NCBI GenBank assembly: GCA_021808985.1
Contig: JAKBAQ010000086.1
Span: forward strand, 1-10,370
DNA: 10,370 nt
DNA from: Pseudomonadota bacterium
GTDB lineage: Bacteria > Pseudomonadota > Alphaproteobacteria > Acetobacterales > Acetobacteraceae
Direction of reading: 5' to 3'
This document shows positions 1 through 6,867 of the stretch, piece after piece (the stretch's first letter is position 1; every line of letters starts with the position of its first letter). The notes beneath the pieces are model-generated. The model was not told the origin of the DNA. It searched no databases and saw nothing but the letters and a program-made list of their open reading frames with translations. A program made the translations under genes and the position numbers.

Positions 1-1
1 T

Positions 2-634
2 ATCGCGAGAAACAAGATGGTGGACGGTCAGGTCAGGCCGAATCAGGTGAGCGACCAGAGGGTGATAGAGGCCATGCGCGGCCTGCCGCGCGAGGCATTC
101 GCCCCGGCTGGGGCGCTGGCCTATGCCGATATGGACATTGATCTGGGCCAGGGGCGTTTCCTGGCCGCGCCGCTGCTCACCGCGCGGCTGGCGCAGCTCG
201 CGCTGGCGAGCCGGCCGGCGGAAGTGCTGGTGGTGGGGGCGGGCAGCGGCTATCTGGCCGCGATTCTGGCCGCCTGCGGCGCGCGGGTTGTCGCGCTGGA
301 GGAAGAGGCGCGGCTGCAAAACGGGGCGCTGGCGCAATATGCGCCGCAGGTCGAATCGGTGCGCGGCCCGCTGGCGGCCGGTTATCCGGCCGGCGGCCCT
401 TATGACGCGATTGTCATCGAGGGCGCGGTTCCCGAAATTCCCGAAAACTTCGCGGCTCAGCTGGCGCCGGGCGGGCGTGTCATCGCCGTTCTGGCTGAGG
501 GCGATGAGCCGGCGGGGCTTGGCCGGGCGGTCAGCGCCGAGGCGGTGGGCACCGGTTTTGTAACCGTGCGGGCGTTCGACTGCACGGCCCGCCTGCTGCC
601 GGCCTTCCGCCGCGCGCCGGCTTTCAGCCTCTGA
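2..634 (+). CDS. pcm: Protein-L-isoaspartate O-methyltransferase family protein, 5'-partial
   Basis: SAM-dependent methyltransferase of the PCMT family, cytosolic. The canonical role is repair of isoaspartyl residues in damaged proteins. The reading frame is open to the left edge. The first ATG, at 17, sits in an internal conserved block (MVDGQVRPNQVSD) that in relatives follows about ten more residues, so the true start probably lies outside the window. Numbering from that ATG, the SAM-binding motif I is VLVVGAGSGYLAAIL at about 70-84, an acidic strand end (ALEEE) lies near 93-97, and a post-motif IVIEGAVPEIP near 132-142 precedes the LAPGGRVIAVL strand. The substrate segment reads GQGRFLAAP (about 45-53), where classical isoaspartyl enzymes have a TIS-type motif with an essential serine, so isoaspartyl repair is uncertain. 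It ends 20 bp before the preferred tolC start, consistent with one operon. Confidence 0.85.
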   Translation: MARNKMVDGQVRPNQVSDQRVIEAMRGLPREAFAPAGALAYADMDIDLGQGRFLAAPLLTARLAQLALASRPAEVLVVGAGSGYLAAILAACGARVVALEEEARLQNGALAQYAPQVESVRGPLAAGYPAGGPYDAIVIEGAVPEIPENFAAQLAPGGRVIAVLAEGDEPAGLGRAVSAEAVGTGFVTVRAFDCTARLLPAFRRAPAFSL

Positions 635-642
635 TCATGAAC

Positions 643-646
643 GGAG
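643..646 (+). promoter_or_regulatory. Shine-Dalgarno site deciding the tolC start
   Basis: GGAG lies 8 bases before the ATG at 655. The ATG at 637, only 2 bases after the pcm stop and in the same frame as 655, has no comparable site. Starting at 655 also gives a clean signal peptide beginning MRSLLLAG. Start 655 is therefore preferred over 637. Confidence 0.6.
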
Positions 647-654
647 TTACCTCG

Positions 655-2148
655 ATGCGCTCCCTGCTGCTCGCGGGCCTTGCGGCGGGCGCCGCCATGG
701 CCGCCGCGCCGCGCGCCGCCTGGGCCGACGGGCCGCGCACGCTCACCCAGGCGCTGAGCGAAGCCTACAACAACAACGCGACCCTGCAGGCGCAGCGCGC
801 CTCCCTGCGCGCCACGGATGAAGGGGTGCCGACCGCGCTGGCCGGCTGGCTGCCGACGGTGACGGTGGGCGCCACCGCGGGGCGGCTGACAGGCACGGAA
901 GTGCTGCCCCTCAGCCAGACCAACCCCGCGCTGGGCAGCGAAAAGATAACGCAGAACCGCAACCAGCTGGTCGGCCAGGTGCAGGTGACCCAGCCGATCT
1001 ATTCCGGCGGCAAGGTCATCGCCGGCACCCGCCAGGCCAAGAACAGCGTTTATGCCGCGCGCGCGCAGCTGCTCGCCACCGAGCAGACCGTGTTTCTCAA
1101 CGTGGTCAACGCCTATGTCACCGTGATCACCGACCGGCAGGTGCTGGCGCTGGACCGCAGCGACCAGAACGTGCTGGCGCAGCAGCTGAAGGCGACGGTT
1201 GAGCAGTTCAATGTCGGCGAGATCACCCTGACCTCGGTGGCCCAGGCGCAGGCCGCGCTGGCCGCGGCCAAGGAGCAGGTGGAGGTTGCGGATGGCAATC
1301 TCGAAATCGCCAGGGAGAATTTCCGCCAGCTGGTGGGGGATTATCCCTCGGATTCGCTGGTGCCGCCGCAGCCGCTGTCGCTGCCGGTTGCCTCCAAGGG
1401 GCAGGCCGCCACCGCCGCGCTGGCCAACAACCCGAATGTGGTCGCCGCCGAATTCACCGACGCGGCGGACAAGGACGCGGTGGATGTGGCCTATTCCGCG
1501 CTGCTGCCGCAACTCTCGGTGCAGGCCTCCGCCTATAGCGAGCAGGGCGCGGCCGGCCCCAACACGCGCCTCACCGGCGGCTCGGTGCTCGGGCAGCTGA
1601 TCGTGCCGCTGTACCAGGGCGGATCGGAATATTCGGCGATCCGCCAGGCGCGCGCCAAGGAGCAGCAGGCCTATGCGAGCATTTTGGACGCCCAGCGGAC
1701 CTCTTATCAGCAGGCGACCCAGGCGTGGGAGGGGCTGGTGTCGGCCCGTGACGCCATCATGAGCACCAATGCCGAGATCAAGGCCAACGCCATCGCGCTT
1801 GATGGCACCGAGCGCGAGGACCTGGTCGGCACGCGCACGACGCTCGATGTGCTCAACGCTCAACAATTGTTGTTGAATTCTCAGGTGCAACAGGTCCAGA
1901 ATATATCAACACTTGTTAATAATTCATACGCGGTGGCGGCGGCGATCGGCCGGCTCACCGCAACCGACCTAGGATTGCCCGTGGACCAGTATAACGACCT
2001 TAAATACTATAAATCAGTTGAGTATGCTGGTTTTGGCACCGGCGAGGCGGCTGATCAACGAGCTGGGATCGCGCCTGACGGCACCTTGCTGACCGCCGGC
2101 ACGCCTGCGGGGACCGCGGCTGAGCCATCAGGCTCATCCGCTCATTGA
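655..2148 (+). CDS. tolC: TolC-family outer membrane efflux/secretion channel
   Basis: Outer membrane channel of the OEP/TolC family (497 aa from ATG 655; 503 from ATG 637). It forms a trimeric duct that works with inner-membrane pumps or type I secretion transporters. Residues 1-24 form a Sec signal peptide: an Arg near the N-terminus, an Ala/Leu core and an AWA cleavage site before DGPRTL. Two OEP repeats follow. The first begins LTQALSEAYNNNATLQAQ (about 30-47) with the strand-forming LPTVTVGATAG; the second begins near residue 250 with the corresponding AVDVAYSALLPQLSVQA. Gln- and Ala-rich helical stretches between them fit the coiled-coil barrel. The C-terminal tail is Gly/Ala/Thr-rich. 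Codon use shifts abruptly to A/T-rich codons at about 1861-1930 and 1972-2037. The stop overlaps a possible TTG start of the next gene. No partner pump is in the window. Confidence 0.93.
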   Translation: MRSLLLAGLAAGAAMAAAPRAAWADGPRTLTQALSEAYNNNATLQAQRASLRATDEGVPTALAGWLPTVTVGATAGRLTGTEVLPLSQTNPALGSEKITQNRNQLVGQVQVTQPIYSGGKVIAGTRQAKNSVYAARAQLLATEQTVFLNVVNAYVTVITDRQVLALDRSDQNVLAQQLKATVEQFNVGEITLTSVAQAQAALAAAKEQVEVADGNLEIARENFRQLVGDYPSDSLVPPQPLSLPVASKGQAATAALANNPNVVAAEFTDAADKDAVDVAYSALLPQLSVQASAYSEQGAAGPNTRLTGGSVLGQLIVPLYQGGSEYSAIRQARAKEQQAYASILDAQRTSYQQATQAWEGLVSARDAIMSTNAEIKANAIALDGTEREDLVGTRTTLDVLNAQQLLLNSQVQQVQNISTLVNNSYAVAAAIGRLTATDLGLPVDQYNDLKYYKSVEYAGFGTGEAADQRAGIAPDGTLLTAGTPAGTAAEPSGSSAH

Positions 2149-2159
2149 AAGATGACATG

Positions 2160-2750
2160 ATGAGCGACAGCAGCAACGACCCCAATAATCCAGGCGCCGC
2201 CGGCGGCGCCGAGCCCTCGATGGAGGAAATCCAGGCCTCGATTCGCCGGATTCTGCGCGAGGAGGATGAAAATCAGCGCCTCCTGGAGGATGACCAGGAA
2301 GATGACGTGCTCCAGCTCGACGCCTCGATGCGCGCGGTGCAACCGGCCCCCGCCAAGGCGGCTGAGGCCAGCGCGCCGGCGCAGACCGTGCTGCCGCCCG
2401 AGCCGGCGCCGGAGATGAACATGTATCAGCCCCCTTCGGGCGGGCAGGACTCTGCGTATAACCCGGAACCCGAAGAGGAAGGCCCGATGGAAAACGAGAA
2501 CAGCGTACAGATCCCCAAAGGACTGGTTGGTGATGAGGCTTCAAATTCGATCGCCAACAGCATCGGCACGCTGGTTCACAGCATCAGCACCGAGCGGGCC
2601 GTGGCGGTGAGCCGCGGGGGCATCACCATCGAGGATCTGGTCCGCGAGGAGATCAAGCCCGTGCTGAAGGCATGGCTGGATACGCAGCTGCCGAGCCTGG
2701 TTGAACGGGTTGTCCGGGCCGAAATCAAGCGCGTGATCGACCGCACATAA
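2160..2750 (+). CDS. popZ: PopZ-family (DUF2497) polar organising protein
   Basis: Homologue of the alphaproteobacterial polar organising protein PopZ (DUF2497). In Caulobacter it assembles a pole-localised condensate that tethers ParB-parS and recruits cell-cycle regulators. From ATG 2160 the protein is 196 aa. The N-terminal helix EPSMEEIQASIRRILREEDE (about 18-37) matches the partner-binding region. Residues about 40-125 are rich in Pro, Glu, Asp and Ala and look disordered, like the PopZ linker. The C-terminal helices, from about TIEDLVREEIKPVLKAWLD through LVERVVRAEIKRVIDR, match the oligomerisation domain. Starts at ATG 2157 or TTG 2145 (overlapping the tolC stop) are also possible. A weak GAAAGA at 2147-2152 is spaced best for 2160. 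Placement between tolC and valS supports the assignment. Polar function is inferred from the family. Confidence 0.85.
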   Translation: MSDSSNDPNNPGAAGGAEPSMEEIQASIRRILREEDENQRLLEDDQEDDVLQLDASMRAVQPAPAKAAEASAPAQTVLPPEPAPEMNMYQPPSGGQDSAYNPEPEEEGPMENENSVQIPKGLVGDEASNSIANSIGTLVHSISTERAVAVSRGGITIEDLVREEIKPVLKAWLDTQLPSLVERVVRAEIKRVIDRT

Positions 2751-2756
2751 TATACT

Positions 2757-2760
2757 GAGG
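2757..2760 (+). promoter_or_regulatory. Shine-Dalgarno site for the TTG start of valS
   Basis: GAGG, followed by a seven-base T-rich spacer, leads to TTG at 2768. No in-frame ATG upstream could serve, and the next in-frame Met (position 41 of the protein) lies inside the conserved IMIPPPNVTGS core. The site therefore fixes a TTG start. A TATACT hexamer at 2751-2756 resembles a -10 box, but no matching -35 was found. Confidence 0.65.
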
Positions 2761-2767
2761 TTTTTTC

Positions 2768-5413
2768 TTGACCACGTTGGATAAGCATTTCGAGCCGGCC
2801 TCGGCTGAGGCACGGCTCTATCGCGGCTGGGAGCAATCCGGCGCTTTCGCGGCCTCACCGTTGAGCCAGGCGGCGCCCTTCAGCATCATGATCCCGCCGC
2901 CGAACGTGACCGGCAGCCTGCATGTGGGCCACGCGCTCACCATGACCTTGCAGGATATCTTCGTGCGCTACCGGCGCATGCAGGGGCGCGATGTGCTCTG
3001 GCAGCCGGGCACCGACCATGCGGGCATCGCCACCCAGATGGTGGTGGAACGCCTGCTGGACAAGGAAAAGACCACCCGCAAGGCGCTGGGGCGTGAGACG
3101 TTTCTCTCCCGCGTGTGGCAGTGGAAGGAAGAGTCCGGCGGGGCGATTACGCAGCAGCTGCGCCGCCTGGGCGCCTCGCCGGATTGGGCGCGGGAGCGCT
3201 TCACCATGGATGAGGGGCTCTCCGTGGCGGTGCGCGAGGTGTTCGTGCGCCTGCATGAGGAAGGGCTGATATATCAGGACAAGCGCCTGGTGAACTGGGA
3301 CCCGGCGCTGCAGACCGCGATCTCCGACCTTGAGGTCGAGAGCCGGGATGTGAAGGGGCATCTGTGGCACATACGCTACCCGGTTGAGGGCGGCGGCGAG
3401 ATTGTGGTGGCCACAACCCGGCCGGAGACTATGCTGGGTGATACCGCCGTGGCGGTGCATGGCGAAAACGCGCGCTATTACGGACTGCTCGGCAAGCATG
3501 TGATTTTGCCGCTCACCGGGCGGCGGATTCCCATCATCGCCGATGACTACGCTGACCCTGAGAAGGGCACGGGCGCGGTGAAGATCACCCCGGCGCATGA
3601 TTTCAACGATTTTGAGGTGGGCAAGCGCCACGGGCTGGCCACGCCCTCGATTCTCGACCGCCAGGGGCGGATTACACTGGCCGAGTTGGGCGAGATGCCG
3701 GAATTCGTGCGCTCGCTGGAGGGCATGGAGCGTTTTGCCGCGCGCAAGGCGATTGTGGCCGAGCTGGAGCGGCTGGAACTGCTGGCGGAGATAAAACCCC
3801 ACCCGCATGCGGTGCCCCATGGCGACCGTTCGGGCGTGCCGATCGAGCCGCTGCTGACCACGCAATGGTATTGCAACGCCGCCGTGCTGGCGCAGCCGGC
3901 CATCGCGGCGGTGGAGAGCGGGGCCATCAAATTCGTGCCGCAGCAATGGGAGAACACCTTCTTCGCCTGGATGCGCGACATTCAGCCCTGGTGCATCTCG
4001 CGCCAGCTGTGGTGGGGGCACCGGATACCGGCCTGGTACGGGCCGGATGGCGCGGTTTATGTGGCGCGCTCTGAGGCGCAGGCGCAGGCGCAGGCCGGCG
4101 AGGGCGTGGCGCTGACCCAGGATGAGGACGTGCTGGACACCTGGTTCTCCTCGGCGCTGTGGCCGTTCTCAACCCTCGGCTGGCCCGAGCGGACGCCGGA
4201 GCTTGCCAAATACTACCCGACCGACACGCTGGTGACAGGCTTTGACATCATCTTCTTCTGGGTGGCCCGGATGATGATGATGGGCCTGCACTTCATGGGC
4301 GATGTGCCGTTCCGCACCGTGTATATCCACGGCCTGGTGCGCGACGAGAAGGGACAGAAAATGTCCAAATCGAAGGGCAATGTCATCGATCCGCTCAGCC
4401 TGATCGAGGCTTACGGCACGGATGCGCTGCGCTACTCGGTGGCGGCGGCGGCCGGGCAGGGGCGCGATGTCAAGCTCGGGGCCAAGATTGTTGAAAACAA
4501 CCGGGGATTCATCACCAAGATATGGAACGCCGCGCGCTTCCTGGAGATGAACGGCGTGAAGCCGAATCCGGCCTTCCGCCCGCAGGATGCGAAGCTCGCG
4601 CTCTCGCGCTGGATTCTCGTGAAGGCCAATGCGGCGGTGCAATCCGCAACCGAGGCGCTGGATGCCTTCCGCCCCAACGACTATGCGCAGGCCTGCTACC
4701 GCTTCGCCTGGGGCGATGTGTGCGACTGGTTCATCGAATTCGCCAAGCCGGGCTTCGCCGCCGCCGAGGCCGCCGAGATTCGCGACGTTGCCGCCTATGT
4801 GCTGGGGATTTTGCTGCGGCTGATGCATCCGCTGATCCCCTTCGTCACCGAGGAATTATGGGATCATTTCGGCTACGGCCCGGCCTGCTCGCTCATCAAC
4901 GCCCCCTGGCCGCAGCAGGTTGAGGTGCACGAGCCGGAAGCGGCGCGGGCGGAAGTGCAATGGGTGGTGGATCTCATCTCACAGGTGCGCACGGTGCGCT
5001 CCGAGATGAACGTGCCGCCCTCGGTCAAATCACCGGTTTTGTTGCAGGATGCGGCGGCGGAAACGCTGGCGCGCGGGGAGGAATGGTTCGAGGCGATCTC
5101 GCGCATGGCGCGCGCCTCGGAATTCGGCCCGCTGCCGGCTGAGGTGCCGCATGGCGCGGCGCAGGCGGTGCTGGGCGAGGCGACCATCGTGCTGCCGCTG
5201 GCCGGGATCATCGACCTCGCGGCCGAGCGCGCCCGCCTGAGCGCGACGCGCGCCAAGGCGGTGGCGGAGTTGCAGAAGGTGGAGCAGAAGCTCGCCAATG
5301 CTGATTTCGTCAGCCGCGCGCCAGCGGCGGTTTTGGAAGAACACAGGGAGCGCCAGGAGAGTTTTGCTGCCGAAGTGGCGCGGCTGGATGCCGCCCTGCA
5401 ACGGATCGCGTAG
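2768..5413 (+). CDS. valS: Valyl-tRNA synthetase
   Basis: Class Ia aminoacyl-tRNA synthetase that charges tRNA-Val in the cytosol; essential. It is 881 aa, close to the usual bacterial size. The ATP-binding HIGH-type motif is LHVGHAL (HVGH at 52-55), preceded by the ValS hallmark PPPNVTGS. The KMSKS loop is at 531-535, inside GQKMSKSKGNVIDP. The CP1 editing domain, which hydrolyses mischarged Thr-tRNA, shows TTRPETMLGDTAVAVH (near 215-230) and KITPAHDFNDFEVGKRHGL (from 272). DTWFSSALWPFSTLGWP and FWVARMMMMGLHFMG are standard ValS signatures. The C-terminal 65 or so residues form the coiled-coil tRNA arm (AAERARLSATRAKAVAEL onward). Translation starts at TTG with a good Shine-Dalgarno site. 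It lies 17 bp after popZ and is probably in the same transcript. The long open frame antisense to it is a GC-bias shadow. Confidence 0.98.
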   Translation: MTTLDKHFEPASAEARLYRGWEQSGAFAASPLSQAAPFSIMIPPPNVTGSLHVGHALTMTLQDIFVRYRRMQGRDVLWQPGTDHAGIATQMVVERLLDKEKTTRKALGRETFLSRVWQWKEESGGAITQQLRRLGASPDWARERFTMDEGLSVAVREVFVRLHEEGLIYQDKRLVNWDPALQTAISDLEVESRDVKGHLWHIRYPVEGGGEIVVATTRPETMLGDTAVAVHGENARYYGLLGKHVILPLTGRRIPIIADDYADPEKGTGAVKITPAHDFNDFEVGKRHGLATPSILDRQGRITLAELGEMPEFVRSLEGMERFAARKAIVAELERLELLAEIKPHPHAVPHGDRSGVPIEPLLTTQWYCNAAVLAQPAIAAVESGAIKFVPQQWENTFFAWMRDIQPWCISRQLWWGHRIPAWYGPDGAVYVARSEAQAQAQAGEGVALTQDEDVLDTWFSSALWPFSTLGWPERTPELAKYYPTDTLVTGFDIIFFWVARMMMMGLHFMGDVPFRTVYIHGLVRDEKGQKMSKSKGNVIDPLSLIEAYGTDALRYSVAAAAGQGRDVKLGAKIVENNRGFITKIWNAARFLEMNGVKPNPAFRPQDAKLALSRWILVKANAAVQSATEALDAFRPNDYAQACYRFAWGDVCDWFIEFAKPGFAAAEAAEIRDVAAYVLGILLRLMHPLIPFVTEELWDHFGYGPACSLINAPWPQQVEVHEPEAARAEVQWVVDLISQVRTVRSEMNVPPSVKSPVLLQDAAAETLARGEEWFEAISRMARASEFGPLPAEVPHGAAQAVLGEATIVLPLAGIIDLAAERARLSATRAKAVAELQKVEQKLANADFVSRAPAAVLEEHRERQESFAAEVARLDAALQRIA

Positions 5414-5422
5414 CGAGCCGGC

Positions 5423-6202
5423 TTAGGGCTTGCCCGCGTCCTCATAGGCTGACCCCATGATTTTCATGCGCATGGGGTGCAGCCCGTCTTTTTCGTTCAG
5501 CTCGTAAAACACCGTGGCGTTTCCCGTGCCCTTCACCTGGTGGTGGCGCGTGAGAAAGGCGAAGACATTGCGGTCCGCCGAGCCGGGGTCGCCGGCGAGG
5601 GGCATGTTCCAGTGTGGCGCGGCCAGGGGGCAGGCGAGCTTGTTGATCATGAGACAGTTGGGATCGACGAATCCGCCGAAACGCTCCTGAAACATGCCCC
5701 GGCCGGGGCCGACTGACTCCCACGTGTCCACACAGATGGGCCGGCGGGTCTGGTCATGCACGAACCAGCGCAGCGCAAAGGCCCATTGCGCCTCCTCGGT
5801 TGCCGCGCGCATCTGGCACAGATGCTCGGGGTGCCACCAATTATCGTCATCGAGGTAGGCGACATAAGGCGAGTTGGCCAGATAGGTGAGCACGGCGCGC
5901 AAGCATCCGCCGTCGCTGGGCGGGGTGAGGCCGCCATGGCGCACCGAGGTGGAATAGCCCGGCCAGAATGCCTGCACCACGCAATGCGAGGGCCGTGTTG
6001 CGCAGGCGGCGTCCAGCACGGCGAGATCGCCCTCTGGCACGTCAATGCCGACCAGGATCTGGATGGTGCCGGGAAAATTCTGCGCGAAAATGCTCTCCAG
6101 CGCCTGGCGCAGCACGGGGCGGAGCAGGCTTGGGATCACCACGGCGGCATCCATGGTTTTTTGCAGGGCGATGTCGCCGTAGGTGCGTAAAAATCCGTGC
6201 AT
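5423..6202 (-). CDS. Family 2 (GT-A fold) glycosyltransferase
   Basis: Probable cytosolic or membrane-associated sugar transferase of the GT2 type. Starting at the ATG at 6202-6200 the protein is 259 aa. The GT-A opening strand is AAVVIPSLLRPVLRQALESI (about 19-38). The metal-nucleotide DxD motif lies in YVAYLDDDNWWHPEHL (DDD at 118-120). Both are standard features of the fold. The frame stays open to 6433, but that extension is Arg/Pro-rich and shows no family similarity I recognise. A promoter at 6245-6273 lies within it, and a GGAG precedes 6202, so the shorter start is preferred. A start at 6154 (MDAAVVIPS) lacks a ribosome binding site. Its stop is 9 bp from the valS stop, tail to tail. 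The acceptor and sugar cannot be told from sequence, and no capsule, O-antigen or exopolysaccharide genes adjoin it. Confidence 0.8.
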   Translation of the reverse strand: MHGFLRTYGDIALQKTMDAAVVIPSLLRPVLRQALESIFAQNFPGTIQILVGIDVPEGDLAVLDAACATRPSHCVVQAFWPGYSTSVRHGGLTPPSDGGCLRAVLTYLANSPYVAYLDDDNWWHPEHLCQMRAATEEAQWAFALRWFVHDQTRRPICVDTWESVGPGRGMFQERFGGFVDPNCLMINKLACPLAAPHWNMPLAGDPGSADRNVFAFLTRHHQVKGTGNATVFYELNEKDGLHPMRMKIMGSAYEDAGKP

Positions 6203-6212
6203 CGCGGGAAAA

Positions 6213-6216
6213 CTCC
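6213..6216 (-). promoter_or_regulatory. Ribosome binding site for the glycosyltransferase
   Basis: The minus strand reads GGAG ten bases before the ATG at 6202. The spacing is slightly long but it is the best site among the alternative in-frame starts, and it lies just downstream of the predicted promoter. Confidence 0.45.
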
Positions 6217-6244
6217 AGCCGGTTGCGCTTGTCGCGTCGGCGCG

Positions 6245-6273
6245 ATTGTATCGGTTGCGGCGGTTTTCGGCAA
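6245..6273 (-). promoter_or_regulatory. Sigma70-like promoter for the glycosyltransferase gene
   Basis: On the minus strand, TTGCCG (6273-6268) and TACAAT (6250-6245) are separated by exactly 17 bases. The -10 box matches the consensus at five of six positions and the -35 at four of six. Transcription would start near 6238, giving a leader of about 36 bases before the ATG at 6202. This is the cleanest promoter-like sequence I found, and it argues against the longer ORF start at 6433. Confidence 0.5.
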
Positions 6274-6315
6274 TTTCAGAACCCGGCATCGTGAACATCG
6301 GCGCGCCTGAAATTC

Positions 6316-6344
6316 TTGAAGATGCCGCCCGATATTTGCATAGT
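6316..6344 (+). promoter_or_regulatory. Possible promoter for the GNAT gene
   Basis: TTGAAG (6316-6321) and CATAGT (6339-6344) are spaced by 17 bases, each matching the sigma70 consensus at four of six positions. It would give a leader of about 80 bases before ATG 6433. It is a weak candidate, placed back to back with the glycosyltransferase promoter in the 230-bp divergent spacer. I see nothing else definite in that spacer. Confidence 0.25.
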
Positions 6345-6432
6345 GATGCCGGGCATGGCCGGCGCGCCGCGAACCTGAGCGGAAAAACCGGCTGCCCCCG
6401 TGGATACGCAAATAAATTGAGGAAATCAGCCA

Positions 6433-6867
6433 ATGATCCGTGAACTTCAACCCGCCGACCGCGCGCAATGGAACCCGCTATGGCAGGGCTACCTCAGCTT
6501 CTATAAAACCGAGCTTCCACCCGAGGTCACGGAGGTTTTATGGGGACGGTTCTTCAACCCGGCCGAGCCGGTGAACTGCCTGGTGGCCGAGGAGGACGGC
6601 AAGCTGCTTGGCCTGGTGCACTATATTTTCCATCGCAACACCTGGGAGGTGGAGAATGTCTGCTATCTGGAGGATTTGTTCACCGCGCCGCAGGCGCGGG
6701 GCAAGGGCGTCGGCCGGGCGCTCATCGAGGCGGTGTATGAGAAGGCGCGGCAGGCAAAATCCAAGCGCGTGTATTGGATGACGCATGAGACGAACAAGCA
6801 GGCGATGATTCTGTACGACCAGGTGGCCGACAAGCCCGGCTTCGTGCAGTACCGCAAGTATCTTTAG
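6433..6867 (+). CDS. GNAT-family N-acetyltransferase
   Basis: Small cytosolic acetyl-CoA-dependent acetyltransferase of 144 aa, a typical single-domain GNAT length. The opening MIRELQPADRAQWNPLWQGY fits beta-1 and helix 1. VAEEDGKLLGLVHYIFH (51-67) forms the beta-2/3 hairpin. CYLEDLFTAPQARGKGVGRALIE carries motif A, with the pyrophosphate loop QARGKGVG at 87-94. HETNKQAMILYDQVADKPGFVQYRKYL is the C-terminal motif B, where the Tyr at 128 (ILYDQ) is the usual general-acid position. GAGG at 6419-6422 lies 10 bases before the ATG. The gene stands alone on its strand, divergent from the glycosyltransferase, and its stop codon overlaps the end of the next gene on the opposite strand. The substrate (amine, peptide or antibiotic) cannot be inferred. 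Confidence 0.88.
   Translation: MIRELQPADRAQWNPLWQGYLSFYKTELPPEVTEVLWGRFFNPAEPVNCLVAEEDGKLLGLVHYIFHRNTWEVENVCYLEDLFTAPQARGKGVGRALIEAVYEKARQAKSKRVYWMTHETNKQAMILYDQVADKPGFVQYRKYL

Noticed and set aside
457..1890. Long minus-strand open frame (477 codons) opposite pcm and tolC
   Set aside because: Arg/Gly/His/Gln-rich, low-complexity translation typical of the complement of GC3-biased coding DNA. The plus-strand genes are clear.
2746..2756. Possible valS promoter (CATAAT/TATACT)
   Set aside because: No acceptable -35 box at 16-18 bases upstream, so only a note in the valS start entry is justified.
2855..4021. Long minus-strand open frame (388 codons) opposite valS
   Set aside because: Antisense to the conserved catalytic and editing domains of ValS, with no recognisable domain. 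It is a composition shadow.
4072..4097. Short GGCGCA tandem repeat in valS giving Gln-Ala repeats
   Set aside because: Three short units in a loop that varies in length between ValS proteins; an ordinary feature of GC-rich coding sequence.
6322..6378. Micro-ORF of 18 codons with a PDICIVMPGMAG stretch resembling a response-regulator fragment
   Set aside because: Too short, no ribosome binding site, and the phospho-acceptor Asp and all other receiver motifs are missing. The likeness is probably chance.
6203..6432. Possible mobile element or attachment site in the divergent spacer
   Set aside because: No inverted terminal repeats, target duplications, transposase remnant or tRNA found. The short GGCGCGCC and GGGCATGGCC palindromes are expected in such GC-rich DNA.
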